Origin: Paramesorhizobium deserti
GTDB taxonomy: Bacteria > Pseudomonadota > Alphaproteobacteria > Rhizobiales > Rhizobiaceae
NCBI RefSeq assembly: GCF_001558695.1
Contig: NZ_LNTU01000038.1
Location: 124,001-188,000, forward strand
DNA length: 64,000 nt
Reading direction: 5' to 3'
Shown here: positions 25,943-34,011 of the stretch, one piece after another
How the letters are laid out: every line of letters begins with the position of its first letter
Position numbering within the stretch: the stretch's first letter is position 1
Notes under the pieces: model-generated
What the model was told of the DNA's origin: nothing
What the model saw: only the letters and a program-made list of their open reading frames with translations
The model's database searches: none
Made by a program: the position numbers and the translations under genes

Positions 25943-27828
25943 AAACCTCGATTGCCACCGTCTCGATCAGTGGCGATTTGAGCGAGAAGCTGGCGGCGAT
26001 AGCCGCTGCCGGCTTCGATGGCATCGAGATTTTCGAGAACGATTTTCTGACCTTTGACGGTACGCCCCGCGAGGTCGGGCAGATGGTGCGCGATCATGGG
26101 CTCGAAATATCGCTTTACCAGCCATTCCGCGATTTCGAGGGGATGCCGGAGCCGCAGCGCGCCCGCGCCTTCGACCGGGCGGAACGCAAATTCGATCTGA
26201 TGCAGGAACTCGGGGCGGAACTCGTCCTCGTCTGTTCCAATGTCTCGCCGCTTGCGCTGGGCGGTATCGACCGCGCCGCTGACGATTTTCGGGAACTGGG
26301 CGAGCGCGCGGCCAAGCGCGGCCTGCGAGTAGGCTTTGAGGCGCTGGCCTGGGGCCGTCACATCAACGACCATCGCGACGCCTGGGAGATCGTCCGGCGC
26401 GCGGATCATCCGAGCATTGGTCTCATTCTCGACAGTTTTCACACGCTCGCCCGCAAGGTCGATGTCGACACCATCCGGGCGATCCCCGGCGACCGCATCT
26501 TTTTCGTGCAGCTTGCCGACGCGCCGCTGATCGACATGGACCTGCTCTACTGGAGCAGGCACTTCCGCAACATGCCGGGCGAGGGCGACCTCCCGGTGAT
26601 TGATTTCATGCGCGCCGTCGCTGCGACGGGCTATGACCGTGTGCTGTCACTCGAAATTTTCAACGACCAGTTCAGGGGCGGATCGCCGAAGCTCATTTCG
26701 GTCGATGGCTATCGCTCGCTCGTCTACCTCGCCGATCAGGTGCGGCGCCTCGAACCGGCGACCGCGTTCGACGTTCCCGACATGCCGGATCGGGTCGCGG
26801 TTTCCGGCATCGAATTCGTCGAGTTCGCTGCCGACGAGAGGGAAGCGGACGAACTCGGCACGCTGTTGCACACCATGGGTTTCGAACGCGCGGGTGAACA
26901 CATTCACAAGGACGTGGCGCTCTGGCGCCAGGGCGGCATCAACATCGTGCTCAACACCGAGCGGGAGGGGTTTGCTCATTCCTCCTATCTCGTCCACGGC
27001 ACGAGCGTCTGCGACATCGGCCTCAAGGTGGACGATGCCGCTGCGACGGTAGCGCGGGCGCGGGTGCTGGGCGCTGAGCCTTTCGAGCAGGCGGTCGGGC
27101 CGGGCGAACTGAAGATACCGGCGATCCGCGGTGTCGGCGGCGGCGTCATGCATTTCATCGATGCCGGGAGCGAACTGGCGCGGGTCTGGGACATCGAGTT
27201 TCGCGCCGCGACCGACAGGGAGGCACCGATCTCTTGCGGGTTGACGCGGATCGACCACATCGCCCAGACCATGCGCTACGAGGAGATGCTGACATGGCTC
27301 CTCTTCTACACCTCGATCTTCGCGACGCATAAGACGCCGATGGTTGATGTCATCGATCCGGCGGGACTTGTCCGCAGCCAGGTCATCGAAAACGACAGCG
27401 GCTCGCTCCGCATCACCTTGAACGGCGCCGAAAACCGCCGGACGCTGGCTGGCCACTTCCTTGCCGAGAATTTCGGCTCCGCCGTGCAGCATATCGCATT
27501 TGCTACCGACGATATCTTTTCCACGGCGGCGGCATTGAAACAGAACGGCTTTTTGCCGCTTGTCATATCCCCGAACTATTATGAGGATCTCGACGCCCGC
27601 TTCGACCTTGACGACGCTCTCATGGAGCGCCTGCGCGCCGATCATATCCTTTACGACCGCGACGAGCACGGCGAATATTTCCAGCTATTCAGCCGCAACT
27701 ATGGCGAGGGCTTCTTTTTCGAGATCGTCGAGCGGCGCAGCTACAAGGGATACGGCGCCACGAACGCACAATTCCGCATCGCTGCCCAGAAGCGACATAT
27801 GCGTCCGAAGGGTATGCCGCGCATTTGA
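25939..27828 (+). CDS. quiC1: 3-dehydroshikimate dehydratase, two-domain QuiC1-like (TIM barrel plus HPPD-like domain)
   Basis: A 629-residue fusion. Residues 1 to about 270 are a xylose-isomerase-like TIM barrel (KTSIATVSISGDLSEKLAAI, GFEALAWGRHINDH, LILDSFHTLARK, RIFFVQLADAP, LSLEIFNDQFRGG) carrying the metal ligands Glu, Asp/His and Glu. From about 285 onward there are two glyoxalase-fold repeats like 4-hydroxyphenylpyruvate dioxygenase (ISCGLTRIDHIAQTMRYEEM; VQHIAFATDDIFSTAAAL; GEGFFFEIVERR). This layout is that of bacterial QuiC1 dehydroshikimate dehydratases, which make protocatechuate. It therefore links this operon to the pca genes at 34-38 kb. It is often mis-annotated as a sugar epimerase or HPPD. 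Confidence 0.9.
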   Translation: MKTSIATVSISGDLSEKLAAIAAAGFDGIEIFENDFLTFDGTPREVGQMVRDHGLEISLYQPFRDFEGMPEPQRARAFDRAERKFDLMQELGAELVLVCSNVSPLALGGIDRAADDFRELGERAAKRGLRVGFEALAWGRHINDHRDAWEIVRRADHPSIGLILDSFHTLARKVDVDTIRAIPGDRIFFVQLADAPLIDMDLLYWSRHFRNMPGEGDLPVIDFMRAVAATGYDRVLSLEIFNDQFRGGSPKLISVDGYRSLVYLADQVRRLEPATAFDVPDMPDRVAVSGIEFVEFAADEREADELGTLLHTMGFERAGEHIHKDVALWRQGGINIVLNTEREGFAHSSYLVHGTSVCDIGLKVDDAAATVARARVLGAEPFEQAVGPGELKIPAIRGVGGGVMHFIDAGSELARVWDIEFRAATDREAPISCGLTRIDHIAQTMRYEEMLTWLLFYTSIFATHKTPMVDVIDPAGLVRSQVIENDSGSLRITLNGAENRRTLAGHFLAENFGSAVQHIAFATDDIFSTAAALKQNGFLPLVISPNYYEDLDARFDLDDALMERLRADHILYDRDEHGEYFQLFSRNYGEGFFFEIVERRSYKGYGATNAQFRIAAQKRHMRPKGMPRI

Positions 27829-27840
27829 AAACGCCGAGGG

Positions 27841-28050
27841 ACGTTTGTGGAAGGGTCCGGTGAGCGTTATGTGCTCCCATTCGAGCGATGAGACGTGAGG
27901 CCCGAGGTCAATCTGTTCGCCGTTTGCGATTTGCTCGGCGACGATTTCGCCGAGCTCCCATGTGTTCCGATAAATGATGACGACGGTGAGGAGGTTGAGG
28001 CCAGCAATTCGGTGTTGCTGTCCCTCGGAGACCCGTCTCGGATTTCGCCG
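27841..28050 (-). pseudogene. Remnant of a Tn3-family transposase C terminus
   Basis: In one minus-strand frame the residues RIAGLNLLTVVIIYRNTWEL and then HVSSLEWEHITLTGPF match the C-terminal signature of Tn3-family transposases (typically A-L-N-L-V-T-A-A-I-x-x-W-N-T ... S-P-L-G-W-E-H-I-N-L-T-G-D-Y). Only about 70 residues remain, the start is missing, and the frame runs on into the 3' end of quiC1. I see no terminal inverted repeats or resolvase, so this is a scar of an old insertion, not an active element. Confidence 0.7.
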
Positions 28051-28146
28051 CCCCCCGGATTGTTCAATAATATGGCTTGATGATTCAATTGTCAGTCGCA
28101 AGCAAAGCATTCAGAGGATGCGCGAATCCATTGAATGGATGGAAAA

Positions 28147-28165
28147 TGTCACGGAGATCGTGACA
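28147..28165. promoter_or_regulatory. TGTCACG-N5-CGTGACA inverted repeat
   Basis: A perfect 7-bp inverted repeat with a 5-bp centre lies about 90 bp upstream of the AT-rich orphan gene at 28255. Its form resembles a dimeric repressor or CRP/FNR-type site. No adjacent regulator is present, so the binding protein is unknown. Confidence 0.4.
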
Positions 28166-28254
28166 CGTAAAATGCAAAGAAATTTCTTCTAAGAATATTC
28201 GGCTTTCATCACCATGATATTGGAAAAAATTCTCGTATGGCAGTAGAGATAGAT

Positions 28255-28689
28255 ATGTACTTCAGAATATTATTCTCGTGCGTTGCGATAGTTATATTTA
28301 GCGTCCACACGGATGCGACTGTCAGGATGGCTGACGCCCAGCCGAAACCATCTTCCTCAATTCTCATCGCTCACCCAAAGCAGGAACGGTACGTCCTGAA
28401 TACAGCTGAAAAACAGCGCGTCAAAAAAGGCGTTCTCGGATGGCTAAAGCATCCAGAAACTGCGCGGTTTCGCCAAATTACAGCTGTAAAGGGACAGAGG
28501 AGTGTCACGGTCTGCGGATATGTAACTGCGAAGAACCTCTCCAATACATTTGAAGGGCATATCGAAAATAAAGGGTATGTCCTGTTTATAGGGACTCTCT
28601 TTAGCCGAGGATTTGTGATGACAGGGGTGGCACTTGGAGACCAGGCGAAGGTGGTGACGCGGACTTGCAACGAAGACGTCTTTGAATAG
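28255..28689 (+). CDS. Hypothetical exported protein, AT-rich
   Basis: A 144-residue protein with a hydrophobic N-terminal signal (MYFRILFSCVAIVIFSVHTD). I chose the ATG at 28255 over an in-frame ATG 18 bp upstream because the extra residues are acidic and would spoil the signal. The mature part contains VKKGVLGWLKHPETARFRQI and VTVCGYVTAKN, a pattern I have seen in small periplasmic proteins of plasmids and phages whose function is unknown. Two cysteines (in VCGYV and TRTCNED) could form a disulfide. Base composition is clearly more AT-rich than the neighbours, and a Tn3 remnant sits just upstream, so recent transfer is likely. Confidence 0.6.
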   Translation: MYFRILFSCVAIVIFSVHTDATVRMADAQPKPSSSILIAHPKQERYVLNTAEKQRVKKGVLGWLKHPETARFRQITAVKGQRSVTVCGYVTAKNLSNTFEGHIENKGYVLFIGTLFSRGFVMTGVALGDQAKVVTRTCNEDVFE

Positions 28690-28760
28690 CCCGAGGACCG
28701 CGGTCGCTAAAGGATTGGCGCTTTGCTGCATCATAATCAGTCAGATCAACGCGAAAAATA

Positions 28761-28786
28761 CCCCGGCGCCATGAACGCAGCCGGGG
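28761..28786 (+). terminator. Possible terminator hairpin after the orphan gene
   Basis: CCCCGGC at 28761-28767 pairs with GCCGGGG at 28780-28786 across a 12-base loop, 72 bp after the orphan gene stop. The run AAAAATA lies before it and CAAATT after it, so a bidirectional weak terminator is possible. There is no clean U tract. Confidence 0.35.
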
Positions 28787-28965
28787 CAAATTAAGTGTCT
28801 GTGTGTGGCGGGTCTATACTCGATACGAATCCCTTTCATGCGGCCACGATTTGAGGGAATGCCGGTAGACCACTGGGCCAGATCGCCCCTTTCGCTCTAT
28901 GGCTGGCAGCTAACGCTCCCCAGTATCACCGCATCCGTTCAGAGCGGGATCAAGGTGAAGCGGGC

Positions 28966-29070
28966 ATGAAACCCTACCGGATTGCTGCCCTGCTGATCTG
29001 TCTGGCGCTTATGGCGACCGCGGCACCTTGGCTCGGGACTATTCCCACGGTGAGGCCAGCGAAAGAATAA
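28966..29070 (+). CDS. Possible 34-residue single-pass membrane peptide
   Basis: The frame starts MKPYRIAALLICLALMATAA and ends with a short polar tail (VRPAKE). It has a basic N terminus, one hydrophobic helix and an AAGG sequence 10 bp before the ATG. The ATG overlaps the stop of a preceding 43-codon frame (28838-28969) in an ATGA arrangement. Small membrane peptides look like this, but a chance frame cannot be ruled out. Confidence 0.3.
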   Translation: MKPYRIAALLICLALMATAAPWLGTIPTVRPAKE

Positions 29071-29207
29071 TCGGACCAATAGCTTTTGATCAGATCGTCT
29101 TATTGCCATTTGTTACTATTTGAAAGACTTTCACCGTTTCTTGAGAATGGACGAACGTATCAAAACGGTGCAGATTAAACCCACTGATGTTCCATCCCAT
29201 CAGTTAT

Positions 29208-29247
29208 GAGGCCCGGCCCCACCCGCACGCTACCTCTGCCGGGCCTC
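29208..29247 (-). terminator. GC-rich inverted repeat downstream of the HAAT operon
   Basis: GAGGCCCGGC at 29208-29217 and GCCGGGCCTC at 29238-29247 are perfectly complementary, with a 20-base loop. It lies 61 bp beyond the stop of the last transporter gene on the minus strand and may terminate or stabilise that transcript. The loop is long and no U run follows. Confidence 0.4.
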
Positions 29248-29307
29248 TACTGCCCTTGATATCCAGATGCCCCGGACAACCCGGATTATTGGGCCCCGCA
29301 AACGACC

Positions 29308-30024
29308 TCAGTGCAATCCGCCGACGCCTAGCAGTTCCTCCACGGTTTGATGGTTCTCGCCGAGCTCACCCGACGTACCGGACCATGCCACGCGCCCGCG
29401 CTCCAGGATGAGCACGGCGTCGGCAAAATCGAGGGCGCTCTGGATGCGTTGCTCGACCAGCACGATCGTCACGCCGCCCGTCTTCGCCAGTTCTGAGAAA
29501 GCGGCCATCAGTTCTTCGCAGATGACCGGCGCGAGTCCTTCGAGCGGCTCGTCGAGCAGGAGCACACTCGGCTTGCCGAGAATGGTGCGGGCGGTCGAAA
29601 GCATCTGCTGCTCGCCGCCGGAAAGCTGAGAGCCGAGATTCCTGCGCCTTTCGAAGAGTCGCGGAAACATATCGTAGGCTTCCCGCAGGGCACTGCGCGG
29701 TCTGCCTTTCAGCCCGACGAAGAGATTTTCTTCCACGGTAAGCGTCGGGAAGATATCGCGCGTCTGTGGCACATAGCCGAGGCCGCAATGCGCGCGGGGG
29801 GCACTCTGCAGGTTGGCTATGTCGGTGGCGCCGATCCTGATCGCGCCGTGATAACGGCGCGTCTGGCCGGCGAGCGTTGCAAGGAGCGTTGTCTTGCCCA
29901 TGCCATTGCGGCCGAGCACGGCAAGCCGCGAGCCCGCCGGGACGGAAAAGGAGACATTCTCCAGAATCCGCATCGGGCCGTAGCCGGCGGAGAGATTTTC
30001 GACCTCAAGCGACGCTGCTGACAT
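29308..30024 (-). CDS. HAAT/Liv-type ABC ATP-binding protein (LivF; probable PcaX)
   Basis: A 238-residue ATPase of the LivF type, with Walker A GRNGMGKTTLLATLAG, signature LSGGEQQMLSTARTIL and Walker B VLLLDEPLEGLAPV. The G-x-N-G-x-G-K-T loop and the LAPVICEEL sequence after Walker B are typical of LivF. I chose the ATG at 30024 because GGGGAG lies 8 bp upstream of it, against 2 bp for the ATG at 30030. It overlaps the livG-like gene by 20 bp. Last gene of a five-gene importer next to pcaDCHGB; in Sinorhizobium meliloti the equivalent PcaQ-controlled system (pcaMNVWX) imports protocatechuate. Confidence 0.9.
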   Translation of the reverse strand: MSAASLEVENLSAGYGPMRILENVSFSVPAGSRLAVLGRNGMGKTTLLATLAGQTRRYHGAIRIGATDIANLQSAPRAHCGLGYVPQTRDIFPTLTVEENLFVGLKGRPRSALREAYDMFPRLFERRRNLGSQLSGGEQQMLSTARTILGKPSVLLLDEPLEGLAPVICEELMAAFSELAKTGGVTIVLVEQRIQSALDFADAVLILERGRVAWSGTSGELGENHQTVEELLGVGGLH

Positions 30025-30769
30025 AGGCATAGCTCCCCAGATAGGCTTCGCGCACCCGCGCATCCTTTGTCACTTCGGCGGGCGAGCCGTCGAAGATGAT
30101 CTCGCCCGCGGCAAGCACGATAACGCGCCTTGCGAAGCGGAAGACGAGATCCATGTCATGCTCGATCATCAGCACGGCGAGATCGGCGGGCAATTCGGCG
30201 AGCGCCTGCTCAATGCGGCCGGTGTCGCTCTGCGGCACGCCCGCCGCGGGCTCATCGAGCAAGAGCACTTTCGGCCGGAGCGCCAGTGCGATCGCGATTT
30301 CCAGAAGGCGCTGCTGGCCATAGGCGATCCGGCTGACCTTGCTTGAGGCAAAGTCATGCAGGCCGAGCTTGGATAGAAGTTCGCCCGTCTCTGCCGTAAC
30401 ATCGGGCATATGGCTGAAATGGCCAAGCATCTGCGTGGACCGGCCGTCCCGTTGCAGGATGGCGAGCGCGACATGTTCTGCCGGCGTCATATCCTGGAAA
30501 AGCCGCGTGACCTGGAAGGAGCGCACCAGCCCCTTGCGCACCCGCCGCATGGGGTTGAGGCCGGTGATCGTCTCGCCGCCGAGCCGGACCATGCCGGAAT
30601 CGGGCCGAAGATTGCCGGTCACCAGGTTGACGAAGGTGGTCTTTCCGGCGCCGTTCGGGCCGATCAACGCGACGCGGTCGCCCGGATTGAGCGAAAGCGA
30701 CACATTGTTGGTGACGGCAAGACCGCCGAAAGCCTTCTTCAGATTGCAGACTTCGAGGATGGACGTCAT
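30005..30769 (-). CDS. HAAT/Liv-type ABC ATP-binding protein (LivG; probable PcaW)
   Basis: A 254-residue LivG-type ATPase: Walker A GPNGAGKTTFVNLVTGN, Walker B VLLLDEPAAGVPQSD and the switch MIEHDMDLVFRFA. The signature region reads ISRIAYGQQRLLEIAIAL, the degenerate LivG form in which LSGGQ becomes x-Y-G-x-Q. The start is the ATG at 30769; the longer frame that runs to 31165 is an out-of-frame overlap with the upstream permease. The start overlaps the permease stop by 4 bp. Confidence 0.9.
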   Translation of the reverse strand: MTSILEVCNLKKAFGGLAVTNNVSLSLNPGDRVALIGPNGAGKTTFVNLVTGNLRPDSGMVRLGGETITGLNPMRRVRKGLVRSFQVTRLFQDMTPAEHVALAILQRDGRSTQMLGHFSHMPDVTAETGELLSKLGLHDFASSKVSRIAYGQQRLLEIAIALALRPKVLLLDEPAAGVPQSDTGRIEQALAELPADLAVLMIEHDMDLVFRFARRVIVLAAGEIIFDGSPAEVTKDARVREAYLGSYAYVSSVA

Positions 30770-31773
30770 CGGCGTGCCTCCTGTCTCCGTTCGAGGAAGG
30801 CGCTGGCCGTGCCGTAGAGGCCGCGCGGGGCGAAGAGGACCACGAGGATGAGAAGGGCGCCGACGATGGTCAGCCAATGGAATGGATTGGCGGCGGAGAC
30901 GATATCCTCGAACCACAGGAACGAAACGGTGCCGATCAGCGCCCCATAGAGAGACCCGGTTCCGCCGAGAACCAGCATGACCAGCGCTTCCGCCGAAAGA
31001 GTGAAGCTCAGGCTGTCGAGGCCGACGACCTGTGTCGAGATCGCATTGAGCGCGCCACCGACACCGGCAACCGCGCCGGAGATCGCATACATCCGCATGA
31101 TCGTTCCATGAACCGAGGCACCCATGGCGCGGATGCGTATCGGGTCTTCCTTGATGCCGCGGCACAACATGCCGAAGGGGGAGCGCACGACCAGCCGAAG
31201 CACAATCAGGACGACGAGCAGAAGCACGACGCCGAAGACATAGGCTGTGCGGCTCCAGAGATCGAATTCAAAGAGGCCGAGGAGCGGATCGGGCGCAATG
31301 GAGGCCAGCCCGTCGCTGCCGCCCGTCCAGGACGAGGCCTTGTTCGCGGCTTCATGAAAGAGGTGGACGATGGCAATCGAAAGCACCAGTTGCGGCAGTC
31401 CGTGGGCGCGCAGCACGATGACGCCCGACAGGAGCCCTGCGGCGGTGCCGGCAAGAATGCCCACCGCCATCATGGCGAGCGGATCGGTGATGCCGAAATG
31501 GACCGCCGCCATGCCCGCTGCATAGGCGCCCGCGCCGTAAAGCGCCGCATGGCCAAGCGTCGCCACACCGCAATAGCCCGTCACCAGATCGAGCGAGAGG
31601 ACGAGAAGGGCGATGGAGATGATGCGGGTGAGAAGCGCCAAGTTATTCGGGAAAAGGAAATAGCCGGCGATTGCAGCGGCGATGACGATGGCGACACCCA
31701 GGAGATCGCTTCCGGCGAGCCTCACGCGCGCGGGTTTGCCGGCAATGGCATTTTCATTCATAAGCGCAGCCAT
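30766..31773 (-). CDS. HAAT/Liv-type ABC permease (LivM; probable PcaV)
   Basis: A 335-residue membrane protein with 8-10 helices. LivM-type features: SLDLVTGYCGVATLGHAALY, VVRSPFGMLCRGIKEDPIRI with the conserved R-x-x-P-x-G-x-x-x-x-x-x-x-E/D segment, and GGTGSLYGALIGTV near the end. It starts directly after the LivH-type gene and overlaps the LivG-type gene by 4 bp. An alternative ATG four codons in (31761) cannot be excluded. Confidence 0.9.
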   Translation of the reverse strand: MAALMNENAIAGKPARVRLAGSDLLGVAIVIAAAIAGYFLFPNNLALLTRIISIALLVLSLDLVTGYCGVATLGHAALYGAGAYAAGMAAVHFGITDPLAMMAVGILAGTAAGLLSGVIVLRAHGLPQLVLSIAIVHLFHEAANKASSWTGGSDGLASIAPDPLLGLFEFDLWSRTAYVFGVVLLLVVLIVLRLVVRSPFGMLCRGIKEDPIRIRAMGASVHGTIMRMYAISGAVAGVGGALNAISTQVVGLDSLSFTLSAEALVMLVLGGTGSLYGALIGTVSFLWFEDIVSAANPFHWLTIVGALLILVVLFAPRGLYGTASAFLERRQEARR

Positions 31774-32652
31774 TTATTTCGCCCTTCCCGCGAGACCGCG
31801 CGGGAAGACGCAGACGATCGCAATGACGGCCAGATAGAAGAAGAATTCGCCGAATTCCGGCATCAGGTAGCGGCCCGTCGTATCGATGCCGCCGAGCAGC
31901 AGGCAGGCGAGAAGCGCACCGGGAATGGAGCCGGCACCGCCGATCGAAACGACGACGAGGAACGTCACCATATAACGGAGCGCGTAATAGGGCTCGACCG
32001 GCAAAAGCTCGGCGCCGACCACGCCGCCGAAGGCCGCGAGCCCGATCGCGATGGCGAAACTGACCGCATAGACGATCTGCGTCCGTACACCCAGCGCCGC
32101 GGCCATCGCGGCATTGTCGACGGACGCGCGTAATTTAACGCCAAAGGCGGTCTTCTCGATGAGATACCAAAGTGCGCCCGCCACCACGAGGCCGCAGAGG
32201 ATGGCGAAGAGCCGGTGCGTGGCGACAGCACGAAAGCCGAGATTGATCGAGCCTTGCAGTTCCGGCGGCAGCGGTATGGTCTTCAGCGTTGGCCCGAAGA
32301 CGAAATTGGCGATGCCGATGATGCAAAATGTGATGCCGATGGTCATCAGCACCTGCGTCAGCTCCGGCGCGCCATAGATGCGCCGATAGAGCAGGCGTTC
32401 GATAGGGATGGCGATGAGGATTGTGCCGAAGACCGCGATCAGCACCGCCACGCCATAGCCGACACCTAAGTCACGGGCCGCGTAGGAAGCGATGTAGCCG
32501 CCGATCATGGCAAAGGCGCCGTGGGCCAGATTGACCACACGCATGAGGCCCATCGTCACCGATAGGCCGATGGAGATAACGAACAGCACCATGCCGTAGG
32601 CAAGGGCATCGACTGCAATGCTCAGCACGGTTTGCATGAAATAATCCCACAT
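31774..32652 (-). CDS. HAAT/Liv-type ABC permease (LivH; probable PcaN)
   Basis: A 292-residue permease with about eight helices. The N-terminal half has GLMRVVNLAHGAFAMIGGYI, the classic LivH N-L-A-H-G motif, and the C-terminal half has GGAGSIPGALLACLLLGGID. Its stop abuts the start of the LivM-type gene. The weak SD ahead of the ATG at 32652 leaves an internal ATG (32637) possible. Confidence 0.9.
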   Translation of the reverse strand: MWDYFMQTVLSIAVDALAYGMVLFVISIGLSVTMGLMRVVNLAHGAFAMIGGYIASYAARDLGVGYGVAVLIAVFGTILIAIPIERLLYRRIYGAPELTQVLMTIGITFCIIGIANFVFGPTLKTIPLPPELQGSINLGFRAVATHRLFAILCGLVVAGALWYLIEKTAFGVKLRASVDNAAMAAALGVRTQIVYAVSFAIAIGLAAFGGVVGAELLPVEPYYALRYMVTFLVVVSIGGAGSIPGALLACLLLGGIDTTGRYLMPEFGEFFFYLAVIAIVCVFPRGLAGRAK

Positions 32653-32708
32653 TGGTCGGGAACGGGTCAGCCACGGCGGCCCGTTCCCGGTATTCTTCGG
32701 TGTCCGGA

Positions 32709-33881
32709 TTAGTTCGCGGCGGCAAGGCCGGGATCGCCCTGCTTCTCGAAGGTCTGGATCTCCTTGTTGTAATAGGTCCCGTCGTCGCTCTTCGCGACCT
32801 CACGCAGATAGATGTTCTCGGTAATGTGCCGACTTTCGGGATCGATTTCCACCGGACCGCGCGGGCTTTCCCAGGCGAGCCCCTTGACCGCATCAACAGC
32901 CTTTTGCGCGTCCTGTTCGCCGTCGGTCGCCTCGATCATCTTGTAGATGACGTGCATGCCGTCGAAGGCGCCCACCGCCGGGAAGGAGAGTTCGGCGGGG
33001 TTGCCGATCGCCCTGCTGGCGGCTTCCACGAAGGCTTTGTTTTCCGGCGAATCGTGGGCGACCGAGTAATGGAAAGTGGTGAGGATACCGAGTGCTGTGT
33101 CACCCAGCGCCGGCAGGTCGGATTCCTGTGTCAGATCGCCCGGCGCGAAGAACTGGATGCCGGCTTCCTTCAGGCCGTTCTGGTTATAGGCTTTGACGAA
33201 GCCCAACGTCGTCGGTCCCGACGGCAGGAAGGCAAAGACGGCCTGCGCCCCAGAATCCCGGATGCGCTGCATGATCGGGCTGAAATCATTGGTGGAAAGC
33301 GGCATACGGATCGCTTCGACGACCGTTCCGCCCGCCGCCGTGAAAGCCGCCTTGAAGGCGTTTTCGGCATCGACGCCGGGACCATAGTCGCTGACGACCG
33401 ACATGACCTTGTCGACGCCCTTGTCGCGCGCGACCTGGGCGATCGGTGTTGAGGTTTGCCACAGCGTGAACGACGTCCTTACGACGAACGGGCTTTTCGT
33501 CACGATTGCCGAGGTGGCGGCATTCATGATGACCATGGGTACGTTGCCCTGCGTCAGAAGCGGGGTCACGGCCATCGCGTCGGGCGTGAAGTAGAAGCCC
33601 GTCAGATATTGCACGCCTTCCTTGATGATGAGTTCCTGCGCCAGCGCTTTCGACTGGGCGGGATCGGGCGCTGGAACGTCGCGGTAGATGATTTCCACCT
33701 TATCGTCGCCGACCGTGTCGCCGTGCATCGCCATATAGGCGTCGATCCCGGCCTTGAAATTCTTGCCTTGCAACGCGAACGGCCCCGAAAACGGGCCGAT
33801 CACACCTACCTTGATCGTGTCGGCATGGGCCATGCCGCCAAGGCTGACAGCCGCCAGCGCGGCCATGATAATCCGTCTCAT
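32709..33881 (-). CDS. HAAT/Liv-type substrate-binding protein (probable PcaM)
   Basis: A 390-residue periplasmic receptor with a short signal peptide (RRIIMAALAAVSLGGMAHAD) and a strong SD (GGGGGAGGAAAT). The type-I periplasmic fold is visible in KVGVIGPFSGPFALQGKNF, GFYFTPDAMAVTPLL and MSVVSDYGPGVDAENAF. It begins a five-gene importer that lies downstream of pcaB on the same strand, with a 130-bp gap carrying a PcaQ-like half-site. By analogy with the PcaQ-regulated pcaMNVWX system of S. meliloti, protocatechuate is the probable ligand; another hydroxybenzoate is possible. Confidence 0.88.
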   Translation of the reverse strand: MRRIIMAALAAVSLGGMAHADTIKVGVIGPFSGPFALQGKNFKAGIDAYMAMHGDTVGDDKVEIIYRDVPAPDPAQSKALAQELIIKEGVQYLTGFYFTPDAMAVTPLLTQGNVPMVIMNAATSAIVTKSPFVVRTSFTLWQTSTPIAQVARDKGVDKVMSVVSDYGPGVDAENAFKAAFTAAGGTVVEAIRMPLSTNDFSPIMQRIRDSGAQAVFAFLPSGPTTLGFVKAYNQNGLKEAGIQFFAPGDLTQESDLPALGDTALGILTTFHYSVAHDSPENKAFVEAASRAIGNPAELSFPAVGAFDGMHVIYKMIEATDGEQDAQKAVDAVKGLAWESPRGPVEIDPESRHITENIYLREVAKSDDGTYYNKEIQTFEKQGDPGLAAAN

Positions 33882-33991
33882 ATTTCCTCCCCCGGTCGCT
33901 CGTTGCTCTCAACCGGTTTTCTTGTTCCAGAACCTCTATTCCAGTTTGCCATGCGGAACGGTGATGTAAAATGAAATAAACGGCTCAACGC

Positions 33992-34007
33992 ATAATGCAG
34001 GGGTTAT
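33992..34007 (-). promoter_or_regulatory. Candidate second PcaQ site upstream of the transporter operon
   Basis: On the minus strand the sequence reads ATAACC-CCTG-CATTAT. The left half equals the reported PcaQ consensus ATAACC-N4-GGTTAA, while the right half keeps three of six bases. It is centred about 118 bp before the transporter receptor ATG. In S. meliloti PcaQ also controls the transporter operon, so a weak second site here makes sense. Confidence 0.35.
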
Positions 34008-34011
34008 GTAA

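Larger units (their letters stand above)
28690..29307. other. Gene-poor stretch between orphan gene and HAAT operon
   Basis: No gene of normal size is supported here. It holds two hairpins (28761-28786 and 29208-29247) and a pair of overlapping short frames (28838-28969 and 28966-29070) described separately. Composition is mixed, in keeping with a junction between native and acquired DNA. Confidence 0.5.

Noticed and set aside
30770-31165. N-terminal extension of the LivG-type ATPase to 31165
   Set aside because: The extra 132 residues are out-of-frame permease sequence; the ATPase domain begins at the ATG at 30769.
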